NCBI GenBank assembly: GCA_017457555.1
Contig: JAFTHG010000322.1
Coordinates: 1 to 12,774 of the forward strand
Direction of reading: 5' to 3'
DNA from: Kiritimatiellia bacterium
Lineage (GTDB): Bacteria > Verrucomicrobiota > Kiritimatiellia > RFP12 > DVOR01
Length of the DNA: 12,774 nt
The translations under genes were made by a program, and so were the position numbers. Within the stretch, counting starts at the first letter, position 1; each line of letters opens with the position of its first letter. Positions 1 to 5,336 of this stretch are shown here, piece after piece. The notes under the pieces were generated by a model. The model was not told the DNA's origin and did no database searches. It saw only the letters and a program-made list of their open reading frames with translations.

Positions 1-1
1 C

Positions 2-1144
2 TTAGTTTCAATTACCTTACCTGAAGACCTAACGCATATAGGGGATGCCGCATTTTTTTATTGCTTCGGTTTGACCTCTGTTACAATTCCCTCGAGCGTG
101 ACCTCGATTGGGGATTCTGCGTTTTTGAGTTGCGGTTTGACCTCTGTTACAATTCCCTCGAGCGTGACATCAATCGGGGATTCTGCGTTTCGTGGTTGCC
201 GCGGTTTGACCTCTGTTACGATTCTTGGAGAGGTCACAACAATTGGAAATGGCGCATTTGAGAGTATCGCTCCGGAAAAGCTTACTTCTGCTTTTATTCC
301 CGAAGGGATGAAACTTTTTAGGTTAACTTCTTGGACAATCCCGGAAGGCGCAACGGCGATTAAGTATTGCGAACAAACCAAAGGTTCCGAAGATAGCTTT
401 TATTTTATCAGCCGTGATAAGGAAGATTCAATAAATATTCAAATCTCCTCTATCACACTGCCGTCAACCGTAAAAAGTATTGGCAAGGACGTCTTCAGTA
501 AATTTAAGGCGCTGACTTCCATTACTATTCCGGACAGTGTTACAGAAATAGAAGCGAGCGCATTCCGAAATTGTGAAGCGTTAACAACCGTGACTTTACC
601 TAAAGGATTGACAGCAATTAAAGAGTCTACCTTTAGCGAATGTGGGGCGTTAACCTCTATTACCATCCCTGAAGGGGTTACGTCAATTGGCGCGTATGCG
701 TTTGGCGAATGTGGAGCGTTAACCTCTATTACTATCCCTGAAGGGGTTACGTCAATTGGTGACGGTGCTTTCTCTGAATGTTTCAATTTATTTGAGAGGG
801 TTGTTATTCCTTCTACAGTGACTGAGATAGGAGAAGGTGTATTTGCTAGGTGCACCTCTCTCGGCGTGGTGGAGTTCCGATGCCCACCTCCCAAAGCGAC
901 ACTCTCTCCTTTTCTTGCAGGGCCTTTGGATAACTCCCCCATTTCAATTCAGGGTTTCTATACGTGGGGTAATGCCAGCGCTTGGCGTAAACGACTTGCT
1001 TCAGGTAAGTGGCACGGGATTGAAATGTCTATGAAAGGTACTTGGGTTCTTTATTTAGGTGGCATTCTTCTGTTGCTTGCAGGAGGTGCAGGAGGATTTC
1101 TCTTCTATAAAAAGCGTAAAGAGGCGCAATCTATTTCAGAATAA
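2..1144 (+). CDS. BspA-like leucine-rich-repeat surface protein with C-terminal membrane anchor (5' end outside window)
   Basis: The reading frame is open from base 2, so the start and probably a signal peptide lie upstream of the window; 380 codons are visible. Most of the product is a ladder of 22-23-residue units of the type LTSVTIPSSVTSIGDSAF..C, the LRR_5 (BspA / Treponema pallidum) repeat. A non-repetitive stretch follows (ending around WRKRLASGKWHGI), then a hydrophobic Gly/Leu-rich segment (WVLYLGGILLLLAGGAGGFLF) and a basic tail (KKRKEAQ), which looks like a single transmembrane helix with a cytoplasmic stop-transfer tail. Known members of the family are surface or secreted proteins, some binding host or matrix proteins; the ligand here cannot be told. 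Codon use is visibly more AT-rich than in the downstream housekeeping genes, which could reflect transfer or the repeat content. Family assignment is secure; the role is not. Confidence 0.9.
   Translation, partial: LVSITLPEDLTHIGDAAFFYCFGLTSVTIPSSVTSIGDSAFLSCGLTSVTIPSSVTSIGDSAFRGCRGLTSVTILGEVTTIGNGAFESIAPEKLTSAFIPEGMKLFRLTSWTIPEGATAIKYCEQTKGSEDSFYFISRDKEDSINIQISSITLPSTVKSIGKDVFSKFKALTSITIPDSVTEIEASAFRNCEALTTVTLPKGLTAIKESTFSECGALTSITIPEGVTSIGAYAFGECGALTSITIPEGVTSIGDGAFSECFNLFERVVIPSTVTEIGEGVFARCTSLGVVEFRCPPPKATLSPFLAGPLDNSPISIQGFYTWGNASAWRKRLASGKWHGIEMSMKGTWVLYLGGILLLLAGGAGGFLFYKKRKEAQSISE
67..219 (+). repeat. Near-identical 66/69-bp tandem repeats inside the LRR gene (block 1)
   Basis: The stretch starting CGGTTTGACCTCTGTTAC occurs at 67, 133 and 202, that is, at 66- and 69-base steps (22 and 23 codons). 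The first two copies are almost identical over the whole unit at the DNA level, including synonymous positions. The third keeps only about 18 bases. Such nucleotide identity points to recent duplication or gene conversion rather than only protein-level constraint. Confidence 0.85.
636..760 (+). repeat. Near-identical 69-bp tandem repeat inside the LRR gene (block 2)
   Basis: Two copies (636-691 and 705-760) start with GCGAATGTGG and differ at only a couple of bases over 56 positions. The spacing is 69 bases, exactly 23 codons. They encode ECGALTSITIPEGVTSIG twice. This is a second, independent recent duplication in the same gene, different in sequence from block 1. Confidence 0.85.
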
Positions 1145-1163
1145 GTCCTCTCGTTATGAGTAG

Positions 1164-1207
1164 ACACAATCGAGCCTCTCGGGGAAGCCCGGGTGGCTCG
1201 TTTGTGT
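1164..1207. terminator. Long hairpin after the LRR gene, possible terminator
   Basis: ACACAA and CGAGCC (1164-1176, one unpaired T) pair with GGCTCG and TTGTGT (1195-1207), and CGGG/CCCG forms an inner helix. The hairpin lies 19 bases after the LRR stop codon. The run after it is TTTGTGTG rather than a clean T-tract, so termination efficiency is uncertain. The rest of the gap up to the metK promoter (1208-1270) shows nothing recognisable. Confidence 0.55.
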
Positions 1208-1270
1208 GAGGGGGCTTGTTGGGGGCTTTTAAATTAAGGTATTGTGGAATCGTTAAAAAAGAGGGGTGGG

Positions 1271-1301
1271 GTGACACAATGGGGTGGGTTTGTGTTATAA
1301 T
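1271..1301 (+). promoter_or_regulatory. metK promoter
   Basis: A perfect -10 box TATAAT (1296-1301) is preceded by TG one base upstream (extended -10, TGTTATAAT). A possible -35 box GTGACA lies at 1271-1276, giving a long 19-bp spacer, so the extended -10 may matter more. Transcription would start near 1307-1309, just before the first helix of the leader RNA. Confidence 0.65.
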
Positions 1302-1309
1302 ACGCGCCA

Positions 1310-1382
1310 CGTTTACGTTGATTTGAAAGCACTCCAGCTTGCGGACGTAAATGGATCAGGAAACTGTTACGCTAAAATGGAG
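1310..1382 (+). promoter_or_regulatory. SAM-II/SAM-V-type riboswitch aptamer (pseudoknot) in the metK leader
   Basis: P1 is a 9-bp helix, 1310-1318 with 1345-1353. Its loop starts UGAUUU (1319-1324), contains CUCCA (1332-1336) and ends UUGCG (1339-1343). Downstream lies CGCUAAAAUGGAG (1370-1382): CGC can pair with GCG of the loop and UGGAG with CUCCA, giving an H-type pseudoknot. The order P1 / UGAUUU / C-rich strand / UUGC / P1' / GCUAAAA / G-rich strand is the SAM-II architecture as I recall it, including the GCUAAA motif next to the SAM site; SAM-V shares this core. An extra small hairpin CAG-GAAA-CUG (1357-1366) sits between P1 and the 3' strand. The gene downstream makes SAM, so feedback makes sense. 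The class is inferred by eye, not by a covariance model. Confidence 0.72.
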
Positions 1383-1406
1383 GCACTCGGATTACCGAAA
1401 GAACGT

Positions 1407-1439
1407 AGCAGTGCACCGCAGTGTACTGCTGTTTTTTTT
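1407..1439 (+). terminator. Intrinsic terminator in the metK leader (attenuator)
   Basis: A 10-bp stem (AGCAGTGCAC 1407-1416 with GTGTACTGCT 1421-1430, one G-U pair), loop CGCA, is followed by G and eight Ts. It lies between the aptamer and the metK start, 24 bases before the ATG. Its 5' arm (AGUGC, 1410-1414, plus AGC 1407-1409) can instead pair with GCACU (1329-1333) and GCU (1337-1339) in the aptamer loop. That pairing would overlap the pseudoknot strand 1332-1336, so ligand binding would free the terminator. The switch mechanism is inference; the terminator itself is plain in the sequence. Confidence 0.85.
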
Positions 1440-1463
1440 GCATTCGAGTCCGGAAAGGAACCT

Positions 1464-2642
1464 ATGAGTAAGTTGAATACGCGCCATGTTTATACGTCTG
1501 AATCGGTCTCTGAGGGGCATCCCGATAAGGTGGCTGATGCCATTTCAGATGCGGTGTTGGATGCTTGTTTGGCGTTGGATGATCGTGCACATGTGGCGTG
1601 TGAAACGGCGGTCGGCACGAATCTGGTGGTGAATCTGGGTGAAATTACCTGCCGTGGTTTTGAAACGGTGAATACAAAGGCTCTCGCCGCTGCGGTGATT
1701 CAGCGCATTGGGTATGATGATCCGGCAGAGGGATTTAGTTATCATGACTTTGCGTATGTGAATAATCTGCATGCTCAGTCGCCGGATATCAATCGTGGCG
1801 TGGAGCGTGATGACCCAGAGGAGCAGGGAGCGGGTGACCAGGGGATGATGTTTGGTTATGCTACCAATGAGACGCCTGCGTTTCTGCCCTTTCCTTTGGT
1901 GGCTTCGCATCGCATTTTGAAGGATTTGGCAACATTGCGTCATCAGGGGACGATTGACTATTTGCGTCCGGATGCCAAGGCGCAGGTGTCGGTGCTTTAT
2001 GATGGCGGTAAGCCGATTGCAATCACGGATGTGGTCTGTTCGCATCAGACGCGTGATGTGCCGGAAGCGCGCATTCATGCGGACGTGGAGGCGGTAATCC
2101 GGGAAACGCTGGCCACAACGGGGCTGCTAACGAATGAAACGCGTTTTCACATTAACCCGACTGGGCGCTTTGTGATTGGCGGACCTGCTGGTGACTCGGG
2201 CGTGACGGGACGCAAGATTATCGTGGATACTTACGGTGGCGTGGGGGCTCATGGCGGCGGTGCTTTCTCCGGGAAGGATCCGTCGAAGGTGGACCGTTCG
2301 GCAGCGTATTATGCACGCTATGCGGCGAAGAATATCGTTGCGGCAGGGCTTGCGGACAAGTGCGAGATTCAGGTGGCGTATGCTATCGGTGTGGCACGTC
2401 CGATGAGTATCAATATCGCAACGTATGGTACGGGTAAGGTGGCAGAAGAGAAGATTGCCGACCTCTTGCTCTCCGGACAAATCTTTGATTTCCGCCCGGC
2501 GGCATTGATTCGTGATTTGGATTTGACGCATCCGAAGGGATGGTCGTATTCGGAATGCTGCACGTATGGTCACTTCGGCCATGCGAATGTGCCGTGGGAA
2601 CGGATTGATCGCGCAGAAGCACTGAAGGCGGCACTGCTGTAA
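1464..2642 (+). CDS. metK: S-adenosylmethionine synthetase
   Basis: MetK joins ATP and methionine to make S-adenosylmethionine, the cell's methyl donor, in the cytoplasm. The 392-residue product has the usual family length. It starts with the conserved HVYTSESVSEGHPDKVADAISDAVLD block and carries both family signatures: GAGDQGMMFGYA (about residues 123-134) and the glycine-rich GGGAFSGKDPSKVDRS (about 264-279). The start at 1464 is chosen because GGAAAGGAA (1452-1460) is a strong ribosome site just upstream, and because the family N-terminus begins here. The frame stays open 60 codons further upstream, but that part is the leader RNA. Regulation is probably by a SAM riboswitch with a terminator. 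The gene is monocistronic, with its own terminator 26 bases downstream. Confidence 0.98.
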   Translation: MSKLNTRHVYTSESVSEGHPDKVADAISDAVLDACLALDDRAHVACETAVGTNLVVNLGEITCRGFETVNTKALAAAVIQRIGYDDPAEGFSYHDFAYVNNLHAQSPDINRGVERDDPEEQGAGDQGMMFGYATNETPAFLPFPLVASHRILKDLATLRHQGTIDYLRPDAKAQVSVLYDGGKPIAITDVVCSHQTRDVPEARIHADVEAVIRETLATTGLLTNETRFHINPTGRFVIGGPAGDSGVTGRKIIVDTYGGVGAHGGGAFSGKDPSKVDRSAAYYARYAAKNIVAAGLADKCEIQVAYAIGVARPMSINIATYGTGKVAEEKIADLLLSGQIFDFRPAALIRDLDLTHPKGWSYSECCTYGHFGHANVPWERIDRAEALKAALL

Positions 2643-2668
2643 AGCGGTGGGCTCGATGGTTTGACGTA

Positions 2669-2699
2669 GCGGGGACGGGAAACCGTCCCCGCACTTTTT
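2669..2699 (+). terminator. metK intrinsic terminator
   Basis: A perfect 10-bp GC-rich stem, GCGGGGACGG (2669-2678) and CCGTCCCCGC (2683-2692), is closed by a GAAA tetraloop and followed by AC and five Ts. It ends the metK transcript before the thiamine promoter. Confidence 0.93.
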
Positions 2700-2766
2700 A
2701 GGGGTGGTGGCACCGCGGATGTGCCGGGGGCTGAGTGTGAAGAGGGGGTGTTTGAAAGCGGACGGC

Positions 2767-2795
2767 TTGATGTTTTTCTGTGAGCGTGCTACAAT
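2767..2795 (+). promoter_or_regulatory. Promoter of the thi4-thiE unit
   Basis: TTGATG (2767-2772) and TACAAT (2790-2795) are separated by exactly 17 bp, and TGC directly before the -10 adds an extended -10. Transcription would begin near 2801-2803, right at the first base of the riboswitch P1 helix. Confidence 0.8.
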
Positions 2796-2801
2796 GGTGC
2801 G

Positions 2802-2890
2802 CATATTCGGGGTGCTACTGGGCACGGTGTCCAGATGCTGAGATGAAACCCGTTAACCTGATCAGGATAATCCCTGCGGAGGCAAATATG
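2802..2890 (+). promoter_or_regulatory. TPP riboswitch (THI element), P1 helix includes the thi4 start codon
   Basis: The conserved THI-box blocks are all present in order: CGGGGTGC (2808-2815), CTGAGAT (2838-2844), ACCCGTTAACCTGATC around 2848-2863, GGATAATCCC (2865-2874) and GCGGAGG (2876-2882). The 5' strand CATATT (2802-2807) pairs perfectly with AATATG (2885-2890), which contains the ATG start of thi4, while GGAGG is both part of the aptamer and the ribosome site. TPP binding should therefore close the start codon and ribosome site directly: translational control without a separate expression platform. No terminator lies between the aptamer and the gene. Confidence 0.96.
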
Positions 2891-3664
2891 GTAATGGAAG
2901 AGACCATTTCTAGCGCCATTGTGCGCTCGTTTTTCAAGAAGTTTGAGGATCATTTGGCGGTGGACGTCGGCATTGTGGGTGCCGGGCCATCGGGTTTAGT
3001 TGCTGCGAAGTATCTGGCAGATAAGGGTTTCAAGGTGGCGGTGTTTGAGAGCAAACTGGCTCCTGGTGGCGGTACGTGGGGCGGTGGTATGCTTTTCAAT
3101 GAGGTGGTGGTTCAGGATGATGCATCGGCGATTTTGCATGACTTCAATATCACAACGGTGGATTTGGGCAATGGCTATCACACGTTGGATTCGGTAGAGA
3201 TGGCCTCCGGATTGATTTTTGGCGTGCGGAAGGCCGGCGCGGTAATCTTCAATACGATGTGTGTGGAGGATATCTGCGTTCGTGAAGGCAAGGTGTGCGG
3301 TTTGGTGGTGAACTGGAATCCTGTGCGCCGCTTGGAAATGCACGTGGATCCTGTGGTGGTGACGGCCCGGGCCGTTCTGGATGGCACCGGACATCCCTCG
3401 GAGATTGTTCATAAGGCGGTTGATAAGGCTGGGCTTAAGGTGGATTCGCCTACTGGAGGCATCATGGGCGAGAAGCCGATGTGGATGGAGGATGGCGAAC
3501 GCACAACCGTAATCAATACCAAACGTCTTTATCCGGGGCTTTATGCGTCGGGTATGGCTGCGAATAATGTGCAGGGTGGCTTCCGAATGGGGCCGATCTT
3601 TGGCGGGATGTTGAAGTCGGGCAGGAAAGTTGCAGAATTGATTGCAGCGGATTTGCAAGCGTAA
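2888..3664 (+). CDS. thi4: Thi4-type thiamine thiazole synthase (archaeal, sulfide-using form)
   Basis: Thi4 makes the thiazole phosphate half of thiamine from NAD and glycine. The 258-residue product has the FAD/NAD-type nucleotide-binding motif GIVGAGPSG (residues 28-36), the conserved GGGTWGGGMLF (60-70), DGTGHPSEIV (165-174), GGIMGEKPMWMEDGE and the C-terminal GMAANNVQGGFRMGPIFGGM. At the position of the sacrificial cysteine of yeast Thi4 (Cys205) it has His152 in EMHVDP. That is the methanogen-type form, which uses free sulfide with iron and turns over repeatedly. The start at 2888 is set by GGAGG (2878-2882), five bases upstream; ATG 2894 is the alternative. The gene sits behind a TPP riboswitch and 18 bases before thiE. 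Confidence 0.95.
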   Translation: MVMEETISSAIVRSFFKKFEDHLAVDVGIVGAGPSGLVAAKYLADKGFKVAVFESKLAPGGGTWGGGMLFNEVVVQDDASAILHDFNITTVDLGNGYHTLDSVEMASGLIFGVRKAGAVIFNTMCVEDICVREGKVCGLVVNWNPVRRLEMHVDPVVVTARAVLDGTGHPSEIVHKAVDKAGLKVDSPTGGIMGEKPMWMEDGERTTVINTKRLYPGLYASGMAANNVQGGFRMGPIFGGMLKSGRKVAELIAADLQA

Positions 3665-3682
3665 AGACGGCTGGTTAGCGTT

Positions 3683-4333
3683 ATGTCAGTCACACCTTTT
3701 GGGCTGTATCTCGTGATTACAGACCCCGTTACGTCCTATGAGATGGTCACAGAAGCAGCTGTAAAGGCTGGGTTGCGCTATGTTCAACTGCGGATGAAAC
3801 GATCGCCACGCGACCAGATTGTTGCAACAGCCCGGCGGATGCGTGCCATCACGCAGGGCTCTGAAACACTGTTTATCGTGAATGATGATCCTGCAATTGC
3901 GGTAGAGGCGGGCGCAGATGGCGTTCATTTGGGGCAGGGGGATATGGCCTTGCCGGAGGCTCGGCGATGCTTCCCGGAGTTGCGGATATTCGGTTTGTCC
4001 ACGCATTCCTACGCTCAAATGGAAGCCGCAAAAGCGGTAATGCCAGACTATGCCGGCGTTGGCCCCGTCTATGCGACGCCAACCAAAGCGATCCCTGATC
4101 CTGTTCTTGGTCCGAGTGAAGCTGGCCGGATTGTGCAAGCCTCGCCGTGGCCGACAGTGGCGATTGGGGGAATTGATGAGGTTCGGTTGCCGGAAGTCAT
4201 TCAGGCTGGTGCAATCAACTTCTCGGTCGTTCGCGCCGTTTGTCAATCGCCCGACCCTTATGCGGCGATTTGTCGGTTGCAAACCATTTGGCGCGAGGCG
4301 TATGTGACACGTCACGGCACATTAGACGCCTAA
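3683..4333 (+). CDS. thiE: Thiamine phosphate synthase
   Basis: ThiE couples hydroxymethylpyrimidine diphosphate to thiazole phosphate, giving thiamine phosphate. The 216-residue product is a complete TIM-barrel family member. It shows YVQLRMK (33-39; Gln35, Arg37 and Lys39 for the pyrimidine diphosphate), FIVNDDPAIAVEAGADGVHLGQGDM (64-88), GLSTHS (104-109), YAGVGPVYATPTK (123-135; phosphate-binding Thr132, Thr134, Lys135) and AIGGI (160-164) with SVVRAV near the end. It is 18 bases downstream of thi4 and most likely shares its transcript and TPP control. The ribosome site is weak, so translation may partly depend on thi4. I see no clear terminator after it. Confidence 0.96.
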   Translation: MSVTPFGLYLVITDPVTSYEMVTEAAVKAGLRYVQLRMKRSPRDQIVATARRMRAITQGSETLFIVNDDPAIAVEAGADGVHLGQGDMALPEARRCFPELRIFGLSTHSYAQMEAAKAVMPDYAGVGPVYATPTKAIPDPVLGPSEAGRIVQASPWPTVAIGGIDEVRLPEVIQAGAINFSVVRAVCQSPDPYAAICRLQTIWREAYVTRHGTLDA

Positions 4334-4364
4334 AAAGCCACCATCATACAACCTTATTTTCCCA

Positions 4365-4393
4365 TTGCCACAGGCCGCTCGTTGCATTATACG
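4365..4393 (+). promoter_or_regulatory. Possible promoter in the gap after thiE
   Basis: TTGCCA (4365-4370) and TATACG (4388-4393) are 17 bp apart. The -10 overlaps a perfect 12-bp palindrome (4389-4400) that could be an operator. The matches to consensus are moderate, so this is tentative. Confidence 0.3.
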
Positions 4394-4424
4394 ATCGTAT
4401 GACGTGAATCGCAAAAGGCTCGTT

Positions 4425-4514
4425 ATGCGTCTTGTATGGCGCATTGATGCTTCATACGACCCGAAGGGTAAGCCGTTGCAGGTGCTGAATGTGGCTTGCG
4501 CGGTTTTATTTTAG
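4425..4514 (+). CDS. Possible 29-residue small protein
   Basis: ATG 4425 opens 29 codons ending in TAG (4512-4514); the product starts MRLVWRIDASYDPKGKPLQV and ends in a hydrophobic NVACAVLF. AAAAGG (4413-4418) lies six bases before the ATG, a good ribosome site, and a possible promoter and palindrome lie just upstream. I do not recognise the product. An ORF this short can occur by chance; only conservation in relatives would make it a gene. Inverted repeats overlapping it leave a structured RNA as the alternative. Confidence 0.28.
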   Translation: MRLVWRIDASYDPKGKPLQVLNVACAVLF

Positions 4515-4648
4515 AGAGAGAAGAGTACGCATTAAAACAGCATCGTTCGTCTCTTATTCGGTTGCCATCTTCAAGTTGAATGCTTTGATCATCCGTTATC
4601 AGACTGTGTTGTGGCCTTTTCTGGCAGTCGTCCCCAATTCAGTTTAAG

Positions 4649-4697
4649 TCTATCTTTTGTTTGATTGACACCGAAACATTGGCTGAAGAAAGATAGA
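4649..4697. repeat. 9-bp inverted repeat with 31-base loop
   Basis: TCTATCTTT (4649-4657) is the exact complement of AAAGATAGA (4689-4697). No T-run follows, so it is not an obvious terminator. It may be part of a folded RNA or a protein-binding site. Confidence 0.5.
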
Positions 4698-4802
4698 ATT
4701 CTCTTTCGTGTCTACGGATGTTTTGCACGAAGCGTTATCTTCCGGTAACGCAAATGAATCGTAATCTGACGGGGCATAATGGAGACTTAAATGGCAACGC
4801 AA

Positions 4803-4877
4803 TTTCAATGAGTTATGACATGACGTTGTGTAGGCTTGTTGAAGAGTTGTGATTGATTTTTCAATGACTTACGACAT
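4803..4877 (+). repeat. 19-bp direct repeat upstream of the rplU promoter
   Basis: TTTCAATGAGTTATGACAT (4803-4821) and TTTCAATGACTTACGACAT (4859-4877) match at 17 of 19 positions, 56 bases apart. The second copy ends 26 bases before the rplU -35 box. Each copy contains an ATG followed by codons for (S/T)-Y-D. From the second ATG (4864) an ORF of 33 codons runs to 4965, beginning MTYDILKSLFAK; from the first (4808) only 14 codons. Paired binding sites or remnants of a duplicated gene are both possible. Confidence 0.6.
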
Positions 4878-4903
4878 TTTAAAAAGTTTGTTTGCAAAAA
4901 GTG

Positions 4904-4932
4904 TTGACGTGGAGGAGCTTTTGCGGTATCTT
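4904..4932 (+). promoter_or_regulatory. Promoter of the rplU-rpmA-obgE-rpmB operon
   Basis: TTGACG (4904-4909) and TATCTT (4927-4932) have an ideal 17-bp spacer. The start of transcription would be near 4939, leaving a leader of about 60 bases before rplU. No L21-type autoregulatory leader motif was recognised in that leader. Confidence 0.7.
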
Positions 4933-4999
4933 ATACGCCACTTTCTCTGCCATTGGGGGCATTGAAGCGCATTTCTAAACACAACAAAGGACACATCCC

Positions 5000-5314
5000 A
5001 TGGAAGCATATGCAGTCGTTGAGGCCGGTGGCGTCCAGTGCCGTGTGACGGTTGGCACCGTGATTGAAGTCAACCGCATGGCTGGCGAAGCTGGTACTGA
5101 CATTGAGCTTACCTCTGTGCTCGCATTGAACGTTGGTGACGAACTCAAGATCGGCATGCCGACGGTTGAAGGTGCAAAGGTCGTTGCAACAGTTTTGGGC
5201 CACAAGCGTGGCGATAAGCTGATTCATTTCCGCAAGAACCGCCGTAAAGGTTATGAACGCCGCGTCGGTCACCGTCAGGAATTGACGGTTCTCAAGATTA
5301 AATCCATTGCTTAA
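5000..5314 (+). CDS. rplU: 50S ribosomal protein bL21
   Basis: Structural protein of the large ribosomal subunit that binds 23S rRNA. The 104 residues match the family's usual length. It starts MEAYAVVEAGGVQCRV, corresponding to the usual YAVI.TGGKQYRV, and has the signature region VLGHKRGDKLIHFRKNRRKGYERRVGHRQ near the C-terminus. AAAGGA (4986-4991) is the ribosome site. It is the first gene of a four-gene unit, 22 bases before rpmA. The Cys at residue 14 where Tyr is usual is a small deviation. Confidence 0.97.
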   Translation: MEAYAVVEAGGVQCRVTVGTVIEVNRMAGEAGTDIELTSVLALNVGDELKIGMPTVEGAKVVATVLGHKRGDKLIHFRKNRRKGYERRVGHRQELTVLKIKSIA

Positions 5315-5336
5315 TTTCCGGAAAGGATAAACTATC

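Larger units (their letters stand above)
4334..4903. other. 570-base stretch without a recognised gene
   Basis: No known protein, tRNA, tmRNA, RNase P, SRP or 6S RNA signature was found. The stretch holds a possible small gene (4365-4514), a palindrome ATACGATCGTAT at 4389-4400, an inverted repeat TCGTATGA/TCATACGA (4395-4402, 4452-4459), a stem GCGTTA/TAACGC (4732-4751), a long inverted repeat (4649-4697) and a direct repeat (4803-4877). It is unusually long compared with the other gaps here, so a structured RNA, a decayed gene or a regulatory region are all possible. Confidence 0.6.

Noticed and set aside
58..942. Minus-strand open frames opposite the LRR gene (58-381 and 439-942)
   Set aside because: Their repeats are the mirror of the LRR units; no ribosome sites or known domains. 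The plus frame has clear LRR_5 repeats and a membrane anchor.
1284..1463. 60-codon in-frame extension of metK to an upstream ATG
   Set aside because: It runs through the -10 box, the aptamer and the intrinsic terminator, has no ribosome site, and the family N-terminus and a strong ribosome site fit ATG 1464.
2127..2825. 232-codon minus-strand frame opposite metK and the thi4 promoter
   Set aside because: Arg/Pro/His/Thr-rich composition typical of antisense frames; overlaps metK, its terminator and the thi4 promoter; no family recognised.
4334..4903. Known structural RNA (tmRNA, RNase P, SRP, 6S) in the gap
   Set aside because: None of the conserved cores of these RNAs could be found by eye on either strand; a covariance-model scan would settle it.
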